Shown: piece after piece, positions 44,001-54,618 of the stretch
Layout: every line of letters starts with the position of its first letter
Numbering within the stretch: the first letter of the stretch is position 1
Assembly: GCF_024707105.1 (NCBI RefSeq)
Contig: NZ_JANQAJ010000013.1
Location: 1-64,000 of the forward strand
DNA length: 64,000 nt
Origin: Devosia ginsengisoli
GTDB lineage: Bacteria; Pseudomonadota; Alphaproteobacteria; Rhizobiales; Devosiaceae
Direction: 5' to 3'
Position numbers and translations under genes: made by a program
Notes under the pieces: model-generated
The model's input: the letters and a program-made list of their open reading frames with translations, nothing else
What the model was told of the DNA's origin: nothing
The model's database searches: none

Positions 44001-47000
44001 GCGGCTTTGATTGGGACATGGATGCCATTCTCGCGGGCACCAAGGCCCTGCTTGGCCTCGACGCCAGCGACGCTGATGCCATCGCCTATGTCTGGAGCCA
44101 CATCGACCGGAACTATCTCTCCGCCGTCAACGGTACCCCGGCCACCAGCGAGGCCTCGTTCCGGCTCGGCCTGGAATATATCGAATACCTCCAGGGCGGC
44201 GGCAAGCCGCTCTATGATGTGATTGCCAAGTCCACGGCAACCCGCGAACAGACGCTGCATGACAACATCATGAGCGGCGTCACGGGCTATGCGCTGATCC
44301 AGCGCTGGGTCAATCAGCATCCCAACCCCGACCTCTATGCCGAATTCCTCGGCATCCTGACCAACGACCCGGATTTGGCGCCTCTGGTCGGCCGCGATCC
44401 CTACCAGGGCAATGCCGGTGAAACGAACACCGTTCTTGCTTTTGACATTCAGCACGGCTTCCTGCCGGCGGCCTCCGGCCAGCTCACCGTGTCCGACCCC
44501 GATGCGGGCGACAGTCACGAATGGTCGGCCACCGGCTCGACGCCCTACGGCATCTTCGCCATTGACCAGTTCACCGGCGAGTGGACCTTTACCTTCGACC
44601 CGGCGGCGGCAAATGGCCTCAACGAGGGTGATGTGATCCCGGTCGACTTCACCGTGACCGTGACCGACAGCCAGGGGGCCACCGATACCCAGGTCGTCAC
44701 CATCACCATCAAGGGCTCCAACGATGCCCCGACGGTCGACCAGGCCATCTCGGTGGCGCCGACGGCCGAAGATGCGCCTTTCTCCTTCACTATCCCGTCC
44801 GACGCCTTTGACGACGTCGATACCGGGGCCGCCCTGACCTACACGGCCACCCTGGCCGATGGTTCGCCGCTCCCCGCCTGGCTGGAGTTCGACGGCGAAA
44901 CCTTCTCCGGCACCCCCACCAATGACGGCGTCGGCACGATCAGCATCAAGGTCACCGCCACTGACGACAAGGGCGCTTTCACGAGCCAGACCTTCAACCT
45001 CACGGTTACCAACACCAACGACGCCCCAACCTTCGACTTCCATCAGGGCTTCGAAACCGATCGCGACGGCATCTTCGATGCCAGCTCGGCCGGCTGGGCG
45101 GGCTATGGCAGCGTCGAAGTGGTGACCGACTTCAACGGTGTCTCGGCCGCTGATGGCTCGAGCTTCGCTATCCTCAAGGAGCCAACGCCGGTTGACGACA
45201 ATGTCGGTCCGTTCAGCCGCTTTGGCGGCTATCGCGACCTCTTTGTCGATGGCATGACCGCCGAAACCAAGGTCTATCTCGACACCGGCTGGGCCGAGGG
45301 AGAAGGCTTCAGCTACTCGGTCGCCATGAATGGCAGCACCGGCAACCATCTGCAGGACTACGTGTTCAACGTCGTCATGACCGATACCGGCCTGAAGGTC
45401 GGCACCGGCACCGGCGTCGACCATGACGGTCCGGTTTCCGTGCCCGGCAATGCCGGCCCCATCGGCGCGGGCGGCTGGTACACGCTGCAGCATGTGTTCA
45501 ACAACGTGAACGGCGAGCTGGTCGTTACCTTCAATGTGCTGGATGCCGGTGGCGTCCCGGTGTTCACTTTCGACTACGAAACCGGCCATGACATCGCCGA
45601 TGTCGGCGGCAACCGCTACGCCTGGTACGCCCGCATCGCGGTCGAGGACGGCATCGCGGTCGACGACATCTCGCTGACCGGCGTCGATAGTGGCGAAGCC
45701 ACCGAAGACAACGCGGGCAATGGCAGCACTGTCAGCCTCACCGGACAGGTGCTGTTCGACGATGTCGATGGTGACGCGATCCCGACCGTAGATGTTGCAA
45801 CCGTCCCGGGGAGCTATATCGGCACCTTCACTGCTACGGTTACCGAAGATCCGAGCGGCGCGTCCGGCGGCACGATCACCTGGACCTTCGACGCCAATGT
45901 TGATGGGCTCACGACCGGCCAGACCATCATCCAGACCTACGATCTGATGATCGATGACGGCTATGGCGGCACCGCCGTCAAAACCATCACCGTCACCATC
46001 ACGGGCACCAACGACGCCCCGACGGTTGGCTCGACGATTGCCGACCAGACGGTCGCCGAGGATGCGACATTCTCCTTCGCCATCCCGACCGATGCCTTCG
46101 AGGACGTGGATGATGCCACGCTGACCTACACGGCTACGCTGGCAGACGGCTCGCCTCTGCCGTCCTGGCTGGATTTTGACGACGCGACCGGGACCTTCTC
46201 CGGGACGCCGACTGACGATCAGGTCGGCACAATCAGCGTCAAGGTCACCGCAACGGATTCGTTCGGCGAAGCCGTCAGCCAGATCTTCGACCTGACCGTC
46301 AGCAACACGCCTGACGTGCTGGACACGAGCGATCTTGCCGGCGAAGTCACCGAGCCTGTCGCATTGCTCTCGTTGACGCAGGACACCGGCCAGGTGCTGG
46401 TCGATACCGGGTCGGTCATCTTCTCGGGGAGCACGACCAATCAATACGGCTCGTTCATCGTCAATCCGATCAGTGGCAAGTGGACCTTCACCCTTGGACT
46501 TGGCGCCGCTGTGCAGGCGCTCAACGATGGTGATCAGGTCGATACCATCTTCACGGTCACCATCCACGATTTGGCGACGGGCCTCGACACCACGGCAGAT
46601 GTCGTCATCACCATCCACGGCACCAATGAGCAGATCAATGGCTCCTCCGGTGACGATGTCGGCCTCCTGGCCCTGATGGGATCCGACTATGGCGACACGA
46701 TCAACGCCAATGCCGGCGACGACATGGTCTATGCCGGCGGCGGCAACGACATCGTCTATGGCGGCAATGGCGATGACACGATCTATGCCGGCAGCGGCAA
46801 TGACACGGTCCATGGCGGCAATGGCGACGACACCATCGACGGCGGCTCCGGCGACGACATCCTCAACGGCGACGCCGGCGACGATCACATCCTGGGCGGC
46901 TCCGGCAACGATACGATCGATGGCGGTACCGGCGATGACTACCTCCTCGGCGGCTCCGGCGACGATTTCATCTACGGCAATGGCGGCAGCGATCAGCTCG

Positions 47001-47773
47001 TCGGCGGCGCCGGTGATGACATCCTCTGGGGCGGCGCTGGCCGTGATACCCTGACTGGCGGTGATGGCGCAGACGTATTCCGGTTCTGGAATGCCGAAGA
47101 CAGTGTCCGCGGCGGCGCACGTGACGTGATCACCGACTTTGAGAAGGGCGTCGACAAGATCGACCTGTCGCAATATGACGCCAACATCGAAATCGACGGG
47201 CCGAACCAGTTCTTCTTCCGCGGCAGCGGAACCGCTTCCCGCAAGGAAGACGCCGGGTTCCTGAAGTTCTACCACGAGAATGGCAAGACATTCATCGTAG
47301 GTGGCACGGACAGCAACCCGGACGGCCTGGGTGAACTACTGATCGAACTCGATGGTGTGTATGACCTGACCGCCGATGATTTCATCGGCATTAGCACCTT
47401 CGATCCCAATGTTGGGACATCCGGCGACGACACCTTCTACGCTGGCATTTTCCAGAACACGTTCACTGGCAATGGTGGTACCGATACGTTCGTCTTTACC
47501 GATACCTCGCAAAGCAAGTACGGCAACAACTGGGACATCATCACCGACTGGCAGCCGGAATATCTCATCGATCTGTCGGGTATGGGTATCAACTTCACCT
47601 TTGATGGCGCCGGTGCTGCCAACCGCGACGTATCGGTAGGCGGGCTCAAATACTTCCATAAGGACGGCAACACGTTCGTCGTTGGCGATACCACCAATGA
47701 TGGCCTGGCGGACTTCAGGATCCAGCTCGATGGCGATCACAACCTGACAACCGATAACTTCATCCTCATCTAA
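41071..47773 (+). CDS. Giant RTX surface/secreted protein (type I secretion substrate), one frameshift
   Basis: With one base removed in GATTCTGG (42658-42663) two frames join into a protein of about 2,233 residues. There is no N-terminal signal peptide. Order of parts: parallel beta-helix (about 41080-41700, SIQAAINSADPGDTVKLASG); RTX-like linker with GGEGDDTFFGGAGGGDRFVY; VCBS repeat (42300-42610, TVTGTNDAPE end); helical module A (42660-43230); VCBS (43240-43510); cadherin-like repeat (to 43850); helical module B (43850-44450); VCBS; Ig-like putative repeat with LTYTATLADGSPLPAW (44740-45030); jelly-roll-like segment (45030-45690); a second VCBS/Ig pair; VCBS; RTX nonapeptides; and a C-terminal secretion region ending DNFILI. 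The adjacent exporter supports type I secretion. Likely roles are adhesion, biofilm formation or polysaccharide binding; the beta-helix could be a lyase or epimerase, but I see no catalytic motif. Confidence 0.88.
46691..47088 (+). repeat. RTX calcium-binding nonapeptide array (14 units)
   Basis: Fourteen consecutive units of the pattern GGxGxDxxx can be counted, from ANAGDDMVY through GGNGDDTIY and GGSGDDILN to GGDGADVFR. They form a calcium-binding parallel beta-roll that folds outside the cell, followed by the FRFWNAEDSVRGGARDVITD segment seen in serralysin-type C-termini. Two related C-terminal blocks (FLKFYHENGKTFIVGG and LKYFHKDGNTFVVGD) precede the end. Confidence 0.9.
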
Positions 47774-47795
47774 CTGAGGCTTGATACCAATCCTG

Positions 47796-47823
47796 AAGGG
47801 GCCGCTCATCGCGGCCCCTTTTT
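47796..47823 (+). terminator. Rho-independent terminator after the RTX gene
   Basis: A perfect 8-bp stem GGGGCCGC/GCGGCCCC with a TCATC loop is followed by five T residues and preceded by AA. It lies 22 bp after the RTX stop. Confidence 0.92.
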
Positions 47824-47961
47824 ATTGTAGGCTCGAAAGCAACAGGTGCATTGGTCCTCTATCCTGCCCCCTCTCACCCCACGTATTTCTACCCCTGCCC
47901 TTTGTTGGACTTTAAGACATTTCATGTTGTATCCAGAGCGCTTGCGCGGCAGGCATCGAGG

Positions 47962-48666
47962 ATGCAGCAAATTCGGCAGGACCTTTCCAGAACCGTAATA
48001 TTCGCTTCGGCCTGCCTGCTCGGTCTTGTCACGGCGGGAACTGGCGCCTGGGCCATGTATCGCGAGATGCGCCCGCAGGAGCTTGGCATCAGCTCGCTTG
48101 ATCGCGTCCTCGCCATGACGGAGGCCGCCGAATTGCCGGCGCTCTCCATCATGAGCCAGAACAATGCCCTGCTCGATTGCACCACCGCCCTCGACGCCAT
48201 GCAATCGCTGGCCATGATGTACAGCACCGTCGAAGCGCGCGCTGAAGTCGCTCCCAAATGCCTGGCCATGGCCGATCGTCTCGTCGCGCAGTCCCCGTCC
48301 AATGCCTATGCCTGGTATGTTGGCGCCCAGGCCAGCGCCATGCTTGAGGATTGGGACGGCTTCAACCGGCGGCTGGCCATGTCCTGGCGTGCCGGCCCGA
48401 CCGAGCAATGGATCGGCGAATTGCGCGTCGCGCTGGCCGAAGACAATTACGACCGCCTTGATGCGCAGACCATTGCCGCCAATGAGGCAGACCTGCACAT
48501 GCTCGTACTGAGCCTTCACGGCATACGCGCCATTGCCGCGCGTTATGTCGCAGATCCCGGCTTCCGCGAGCGTATAACCGCCATCGTCGAAATCATGCCG
48601 GCCGAGAGCCAGCAGCGTTTCGTCGCCAATGTCCGCCGCTTTGCCAATGGCCGGGCGCGCTCATGA
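47962..48666 (+). CDS. Membrane-anchored protein of unknown function in the polysaccharide cluster
   Basis: A 234-residue protein from ATG 47962 (MQQIRQDLSRTVIFASACLL). One transmembrane helix lies at about residues 10-32, leaving a helical periplasmic domain with alternating short helices (SLDRVLAMTEAAELPALSIM, then AMADRLVAQSPSNAYAWYVG) that resembles TPR-like folds. Its stop overlaps the O-antigen ligase-like gene (ATGA). Coupling suggests a helper in polymer ligation or chain assembly. I do not recognise a named family. A longer reading from 47851 would lack a good start site. Confidence 0.65.
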   Translation: MQQIRQDLSRTVIFASACLLGLVTAGTGAWAMYREMRPQELGISSLDRVLAMTEAAELPALSIMSQNNALLDCTTALDAMQSLAMMYSTVEARAEVAPKCLAMADRLVAQSPSNAYAWYVGAQASAMLEDWDGFNRRLAMSWRAGPTEQWIGELRVALAEDNYDRLDAQTIAANEADLHMLVLSLHGIRAIAARYVADPGFRERITAIVEIMPAESQQRFVANVRRFANGRARS

Positions 48667-50066
48667 GCCAGATCGAGATCAACGGCGCCGGCGTGACAAG
48701 CAAGCGCAGCAGCGGCCACATCAAGGCCCGGCTGACGCGCCTCAACGACCTGACCTTCTGGGTCATGCTCGCCGTCCTGGCCCTGACGCCCATTCCTTTC
48801 GGCAGCGCCCGCCCCTTCTTCTGGGGCCTCGCCGCCATCATTGTCGGCCTCTGGACCGCAGCCTATATGGCCAGCATGCTGGCAATGCAGCAGAACCTGC
48901 GCATCGGCTTCGAGAAATTCGGGGTCCAGACGCTCCTTGCCGCCCTGTTCTGCCTCTGGCTGGTCGTGCAGATGCTGCCGCTCGGGCTCACCTCGGTCCA
49001 GCTAGCCGATGGTGTCAGCCTGCCGGTACCGACCATCAGCCTGGCGCCGGGCGCTACTGTGCTGATGCTTATCCGCCAGCTCACCTATGGCCTCTTCTTC
49101 TTCCTCATGCTCCAGGTTTCCGCCAATGAAAGCCGCCGCCGACTGCTGTTCGACATTCTGCTCGGCGTGATCGTGGCCTATGGCGTCTACGGCCTGGTCA
49201 GCCTGCATTCCGGCGATACCATTCTCGGGCTCGAGAAGTGGGCTTATAACGGCTATGCCACCGGCACATTCGTCAACCGCAACTCCTTCGCTACCTTCCT
49301 GGCCATGGGCGGCGTCATCGCTGCGGCTCGCATTGGCAAGCTACTGTCCGATAGTGCCGCTGCTCACCCCGACGATGGCAGGCCGCGTCATCTCCGCGGC
49401 AATCTCTTGCTCTATGGCCTCGCCTATGTCTGGCTGGCAGCCGTGGTGCTGTCGACGGGTTCCCGCATGGGCCTTTTCGTCACCGTCCTGGGCGCCGTGC
49501 TCGCCGTCGCTATCGCCCTCCGCCGGACCAGGCGCCTGTCGGTACTGGCGCTGATCGTGCCCATGGCGCTCGCCGTTTTGGTCGCTGTCATGGTCTTTTT
49601 CGGCAGCGCCCTGTTCGAACGGCTCGGCGATCTGGACGCATCCAGCGACGCCCGCTGGGACCTCTACCGCCAAATATGGCAATTGATCATGCAGCGCCCG
49701 CTGACCGGCTTCGGCGGCGGAGCATTCGAATTGGCCTTCCCCATCATCCATCAAGCCCCGGTCAATTCCGACCTGATCTGGTCCCGGGCACACAATAGCT
49801 ATCTGGCGCTCTGGGCCGAGACGGGCCTGATCTTCGGCACACTACCGCTGATCGCCATCGGACTGATCGGCGCCCGGCTGGCCATCACTGTCGCGCGCAA
49901 GCGCGGGCACCTCGAAAGCCAGGCCATTGCGCTGGGCGTGCTGGGCGTGGGTGGTGTGCATTCGCTGGTCGATTTCAGCCTCGAAATTCCGGCCAATACT
50001 TTTGTCTTCCTCGCCTTGCTGGCAGCAGGCGCGGCATCGACAGTCAATCTCAAGGCAAGCAGGTAA
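48663..50066 (+). CDS. O-antigen ligase/polymerase family membrane protein (Wzy_C)
   Basis: A 467-residue polytopic protein with about 11-12 hydrophobic segments. The conserved Wzy_C/WaaL part has LSTGSRMGLFVTVLGAVLAV and the large periplasmic loop with RWDLYRQIWQLIMQRPLTGF, GGGAFELAFP and the RAHNSYLALWAETGLIFGTL motif (catalytic His/Asn region). Such enzymes polymerise or transfer undecaprenyl-linked glycans in the periplasm. It is the second gene in a plus-strand cluster leading to the ExoP-like kinase. Confidence 0.88.
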   Translation: MSQIEINGAGVTSKRSSGHIKARLTRLNDLTFWVMLAVLALTPIPFGSARPFFWGLAAIIVGLWTAAYMASMLAMQQNLRIGFEKFGVQTLLAALFCLWLVVQMLPLGLTSVQLADGVSLPVPTISLAPGATVLMLIRQLTYGLFFFLMLQVSANESRRRLLFDILLGVIVAYGVYGLVSLHSGDTILGLEKWAYNGYATGTFVNRNSFATFLAMGGVIAAARIGKLLSDSAAAHPDDGRPRHLRGNLLLYGLAYVWLAAVVLSTGSRMGLFVTVLGAVLAVAIALRRTRRLSVLALIVPMALAVLVAVMVFFGSALFERLGDLDASSDARWDLYRQIWQLIMQRPLTGFGGGAFELAFPIIHQAPVNSDLIWSRAHNSYLALWAETGLIFGTLPLIAIGLIGARLAITVARKRGHLESQAIALGVLGVGGVHSLVDFSLEIPANTFVFLALLAAGAASTVNLKASR

Positions 50067-50070
50067 ACCA

Positions 50071-50871
50071 TTGGCGATCGGGGGCTTTTTGCGATCAATC
50101 CTTGGGGGCCGAACGCCCACCCCCTCGGCGCGCGCGCATCTTTCCGCCACTGACCTGCCGGCGGCCATCTATGCCGTTGGTGACATACACGGGTGCCTGC
50201 CATTGCTGCACCTGTTGCATGAGCAGATATTTGCCGATGCCGCCGGCATCGCGGATGAAAAATGGATCGTCTATCTGGGCGATTATGTCGATCGCGGCCC
50301 CAATTCGGCCGGCGTGCTTGATGCCTTGCTCGCCCCCCTGCCAACAGGTTTCCGGCGCATTGCCCTGGCCGGCAATCATGAAGTCATGATGCTGAATTTC
50401 CTCGATCACCCGGCGCGCAACGCATCCTGGCTGCAATTCGGCGGCCCCGAAACGCTGGCCTCCTACGGACTCGACGTCAAAAGCCTGCTGGCCTTGCCCG
50501 AGCGCCAGCGTATCGCGCATCTGCAGAGCCATATCCCCGAAGAGCATGTCGATTTCCTGGCCACCCTGCCGCTGACCCTGTCGGCGCCTGGCCTGGTTTT
50601 CGTTCATGCCGGCCTGCGGCCCGGCATCGCCGTGGCGGCACAGGCCGAGGACGACGCCCTCTGGATTCGCAATGACTTCTTCTCCGCGCCACCACGCCAC
50701 GACCTGCTGGTCGTCCATGGTCACACGCCCGCCAAGGACCCGGTAGTGGCGCCCGGGCGCATTTGCGTCGATACCGGTGCTTTTGCCACCGGTCTGTTGA
50801 CCGCCGTCAAGATCACCGCCGCCGAACCGCCCCACTTTATTTCCGTCGCCGTCCCGACGTCGCCGTTGTAA
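50071..50871 (+). CDS. PPP-family metallophosphatase (serine/threonine phosphatase-like)
   Basis: A 266-residue calcineurin-type phosphoesterase. The metal-binding motifs are complete and in order: AVGDIHGCLPLL, VYLGDYVDRGPNS, LAGNHEVMMLNF, FVHAGLRPG and VVHGHTPAKDP. The start is TTG 50071 (MAIGGFLRSILGG), 4 bp after the ligase stop, with AGG 7 nt upstream. A longer frame from 49927 would lie inside the previous gene. It may dephosphorylate the tyrosine kinase next door or another cell-envelope protein. Bacterial PPP enzymes also include ApaH-like and symmetrical phosphatases, so the substrate is open. Confidence 0.85.
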   Translation: MAIGGFLRSILGGRTPTPSARAHLSATDLPAAIYAVGDIHGCLPLLHLLHEQIFADAAGIADEKWIVYLGDYVDRGPNSAGVLDALLAPLPTGFRRIALAGNHEVMMLNFLDHPARNASWLQFGGPETLASYGLDVKSLLALPERQRIAHLQSHIPEEHVDFLATLPLTLSAPGLVFVHAGLRPGIAVAAQAEDDALWIRNDFFSAPPRHDLLVVHGHTPAKDPVVAPGRICVDTGAFATGLLTAVKITAAEPPHFISVAVPTSPL

Positions 50872-50970
50872 CCGTATTTTACTATAGACCTTGGCGCTTG
50901 GCACAATCCCATCTACACGATCATTGCCGGAGGCTCGGCGCAGCGCCTCTCAAGGTCAGGAATTGAGTGA

Positions 50971-53128
50971 ATGGACGAGACCGAGATTGATCTCCGCAGC
51001 CTGGCCGGTGTACTTCGTCGTCAATTCCGGCTGATCGTCCTGACGGTGATCGTGGTGGTGGGCATTGCCGGTATCGGCGCCTTCGCCCTCACGCCCATTT
51101 TCTCGGCCTCCACCCTCATTCTGGTGGACCCCAGCAGCAAGAACCTGCTCGACCCGCAATCCGAATTCGCCAGCGCCGGTGCCGATAGCGCCCGCATCGA
51201 CAGCGAAGTCGAAATCCTGCGCTCCGACAGTATCCTGTTGCGGGTCATTGCGTCCGAGCAATTGGTGACCGATCGCGAATTCGGCCCGACCCTGGGCTGG
51301 CGCGCGCGCCTGCTCTCGTTTCTGCGCCTCTCCGATCAGCAGCTTCCCACCGGCCAGGATGCGCTCAATGATACGCTGGCCAATCTGCGCAGCGCGGTGC
51401 AGGTGCAGCGCCGGGGCGGTACCTACCTGATTTCGGTGCAGGTGCGCTCGACCAACCGCGATACCGCGGCCCGCCTGGCCAATGCCATTGCCGACGCCTA
51501 TATCGCCGAACAGCTCAACTACAAGGTCGGCAGCGTCCTTGCCTCGCGCGATATTCTGCAGGCCCGCATCATTCAGGCCCGCGACTCCATCGTGCGCTCC
51601 GAAGATTCGTTCGACGATTTCATCCAGAGCAATATCGAGCGCATTACCGCGGAAGGCGGGGCCACCGGCGTAGCCGCCATGCAGCGCCAGATTGCCGAAC
51701 TCGCCGCCGCCCGCGAAAGCAATGCCGCTCTCGCTGCCACCGCCCAGGCCAGCATCAGCCAGGGCGACCTGCAAACCCTGGTGACCACCCTCCAGTCCGA
51801 CGCGCTCGACGTGCTCAAGGCCCAGCGCGACGAAATCACCGCGGCCATTTCGACGGCCAGCGCCGATTCACCGACCGTGGCCGACCTGCGCAGCCAGCTC
51901 GAACGCATCAACCAGAACCTGCTCGCCGAAGCCAGCACCGAGGTCAGCAATATCCAGGCCGAGGTGGAGCGCTCCGAACAGCGCGAGGAGAGCCTGCGCG
52001 AAGCCATGCGCAACGAGGTGCTCAATTCCTCGCTCTCCGCTGATGTGCTGACTGAACTTTACAGCCTGCAGCAGAGCGCCGAAATCGCCCGCAGCCAGTA
52101 TCAGACGCTGCTGTCCCGCGCCCAGGATCTCGATACCCAGGCCAATCTGCAGATCGCCGATAGTCGCATCGTTTCCCCGGCTCTCGCGCCGCAGGCTCCT
52201 GCCTTCCCCAATCGCACGCTGATCGTGCTGCTGGCGGGCCTGTCGGCCCTGGCATTGGGTGTTGCCCTGGCCTTCCTCTACGAAAACCTCATTGGCGGCT
52301 TCACCAACGAGGACCAGGTCGAATCCGTCCTCAAGACGCGCTTTGCATCCGCCGTGCCGCGCCAGGCCAATAGGGGCGCCAACAGGAGCTTTGCCGACCT
52401 GCTGATCGAGGAACCGCTGTCGATCTATGCCGAGTCGATCCGCCGCATCCGTCTGGCCATTGATCGGCCCGCCCTGCGCAGCCTCGGCGAACGCACCGGC
52501 AGTAATGGCGGCGGCCCGGCCGAAAGCCAGGTCGTCATGGTCTCGTCTTCGGCGCCCAATGATGGCAAGAGCACGATTGCCCTCGCCCTGGCCCGCTCCT
52601 ATGCCCTGTCCGGCGAACGCACGCTGCTGATCGACTGCGATTTGCGCAAGCCCAGCCAGCATCGCCTGCTGAACCTCAACCCTTCCGAGGGCCTGCAGGA
52701 ATTCCTGCGCGCCGCCCCCGGCGACAGCAAGGTCATCGGCCAGATCATGGCGGGCGACCCCATGCTCGATAGCCTGACCGTGATCCTGGGTGCGCGCCAC
52801 AGCGACCTGCCCACCGATCAATTGCTGGCCGGCGTCCCCTTCGGCCGCCTTATCGACGCGGCCCGCAAGACCTTCGACGTGGTGGTGATCGACACCCCGC
52901 CCGTCGGTCCGGTCGTGGATGGCCTCTATATCGCGCCCTTCGCCGACATGATCGTCTTCGTGGCGCGCTGGGCGGCCACGTCGCAGACCGAAGCCAAGCG
53001 CGCCATCGAGATCCCTCCGCGGCTCGAAGCGTCCCGAAACCGAGATCGTTGCCGTCCTCAATCAGCAGAACGAAACCCGTTCGAGCTACTACAAGAAATA
53101 CGGCGGATACTATTCCGACGCCTATTGA
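50971..53128 (+). CDS. Polysaccharide co-polymerase/tyrosine autokinase (Wzc/ExoP type), frameshifted near the end
   Basis: An inner-membrane protein of about 718 residues controlling chain length and export. It contains a Wzz domain with TM1 (FRLIVLTVIVVVGIAGIGAF), a long periplasmic coiled coil (about 200-400), TM2 (TLIVLLAGLSALALGVALAF) and a cytoplasmic BY-kinase. The kinase has Walker A SSAPNDGKSTIALALARSY, Walker A' LLIDCDLRKPSQH and Walker B VVVIDTPPVGPVVDG. The frame breaks in GATCCCTC (53011-53017). Dropping one C continues into LRGSKRPETEIVAVLNQQNE and a tail with six tyrosines ending at 53128. Uncorrected it runs to 53247 with unrelated residues. The tail is the expected autophosphorylation site. 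53129-53402 holds no supported gene. Confidence 0.9.
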
Positions 53129-53402
53129 GCGCAATAAGCCACGGGCCGGATTCCCTACACGGCGCTAACCCAAGCGCATTCGCCCCGCCCAATAGTGTTG
53201 CTTTGCGCGGCAATTTTTCCCTCGCGGGCGTCACCTGCCGCCGGTAACCCTTATCCCGAATATTCATTCAATATTGATGCTGTTGGGATAGTGTAAAGGC
53301 ATACCCGCGGCACCCCCAAGCCTGTGTCGGACACGCCGCTGTCGTGCCTGGGCAGTACCAACGGTCTCAAGGCTCTTGGTGTGGGCAGGACGGAACAGTG
53401 TA

Positions 53403-54617
53403 GTGGCAGCCTCAAGACGCATCCTCGTGCACGACTATTCGGGCCATCCCTTCCAGGTGCAGTTGTCCCGCGCCCTTGCCCGCCGGGGCCACGAGGTCCT
53501 GCATGTGTTTTCGACCAATTTCCAGACCCCCAAGGGCAACCTGACGCGCCAACCCACCGATGCCGGCGGTTTCGAGGTGAAGGGCCTGTCGCTCGGACGC
53601 GAGTTCCGCAAGGACACCTTCGTCCAGCGGCGCCAGCAGGAGATCGAATTCGGTCGCCTGGTAGCCCGTGAAATCGACGCCTTCTGGCCCGACACGGTGA
53701 TTTCGAGCAATGCCCCGCTCGACACCCAGAAGCAGATTTTCCGCGCCACCCGCGCCGGCAAGGCCCGGTTTATCTTCTGGCTGCAGGACATCTATAGCGA
53801 AGCGATCGGCAAGATCGTGCCGAAAAAGCTGCCCCTCCTGGGCCACGCCATTGCCGCGCTCTATCGAAACCTCGAATTTTCCATCCTCCGCCAGAGCGAC
53901 CACGTCGTTTCCATCTCCGACGACTTCATCCCCATCCTTGCCGCCCGCGGCGTCGATGCCCGCAAGATCGCCGTCATCGAAAACTGGGCGCCGCTGGACG
54001 AGATCGTGCCGGTCGCACGCGACAATGACTGGTCGGCCCGCCACCTCGCCGAAGGCCTCCGCGCCGTCTATTCCGGCACGCTCGGCTACAAGCACAATCC
54101 CGACCTTTTGCTGGAAGCAGCCCGGGCCTTCCCCGGCAAGTTCTACGTGTTTTCCGAAGGTCGCGTCGCCGATGCGCTCCGCCAGCGGGCCGCCGATGAA
54201 GGCGTCCACCAGCTCGAAGTCCGGCCTTGGGTACCGTTCAGTGACCTGCCCGACATGCTCAGCGGCGCCGATATCTTCATCGCCATGATCGAGGCCGATG
54301 CCGGCATCTATTCCGTGCCCTCCAAGATCCTGACCTATCTCTGTATCGGCCGGCCCATCCTGGCCTCCATTCCGGAAGGCAATCTGGCGCGCAAGACGCT
54401 GGCCAGGGCCGGTGCCGGCATCGTCGTGTCTCCCGCGGACCCCGCGGCCTTCATCGCCGCGCTCAACCGGCTCGCAACCGAACCGACCACACGCGACGCC
54501 ATGGCCGAGGGCGGTCGGCACTATGCCGAACAGGCCTTCGACATCGAAAAGATCGCGGATCGCTTTCAGGCTTTGGTGACAGGCCCGCTGTCACATCAGA
54601 ACATTAGAGGAGTTTAG
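53403..54617 (+). CDS. Glycosyltransferase family 4 (WbuB-like)
   Basis: A GT-B glycosyltransferase of about 404 residues. The N-terminal acceptor domain has ILVHDYSGHPFQVQLSRALA and FIFWLQDIYSEAIGKIVPKK, typical of WbuB/WcaI-like enzymes. The C-terminal donor domain has AVYSGTLGYKHNPDLLLEAA, VRPWVPFSDLPDMLSGADIF and a GIYSVPSKILTYLCIGRPIL motif that binds the nucleotide sugar. GTG 53403 is chosen because GGACGGAA lies upstream; a TTG at 53376 is an alternative. It heads the block with the epimerase, flippase and sulfotransferases. The sugar it adds is not known. Confidence 0.88.
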   Translation: MAASRRILVHDYSGHPFQVQLSRALARRGHEVLHVFSTNFQTPKGNLTRQPTDAGGFEVKGLSLGREFRKDTFVQRRQQEIEFGRLVAREIDAFWPDTVISSNAPLDTQKQIFRATRAGKARFIFWLQDIYSEAIGKIVPKKLPLLGHAIAALYRNLEFSILRQSDHVVSISDDFIPILAARGVDARKIAVIENWAPLDEIVPVARDNDWSARHLAEGLRAVYSGTLGYKHNPDLLLEAARAFPGKFYVFSEGRVADALRQRAADEGVHQLEVRPWVPFSDLPDMLSGADIFIAMIEADAGIYSVPSKILTYLCIGRPILASIPEGNLARKTLARAGAGIVVSPADPAAFIAALNRLATEPTTRDAMAEGGRHYAEQAFDIEKIADRFQALVTGPLSHQNIRGV

Positions 54618-54618
54618 T

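Noticed and set aside
46691-47088. Regular short repeats that could suggest a CRISPR array
   Set aside because: The periodicity is 27 bp in a coding frame with GGxGxD translation, and there are no variable spacers.
42716-47275. A 1,519-codon open frame antisense to the RTX gene
   Set aside because: It mirrors the repeat structure of the RTX gene, has low-complexity Asp/Gly/Val/Ala content and no ribosome-binding site. Long antisense frames are expected over GC-rich repeated codons.
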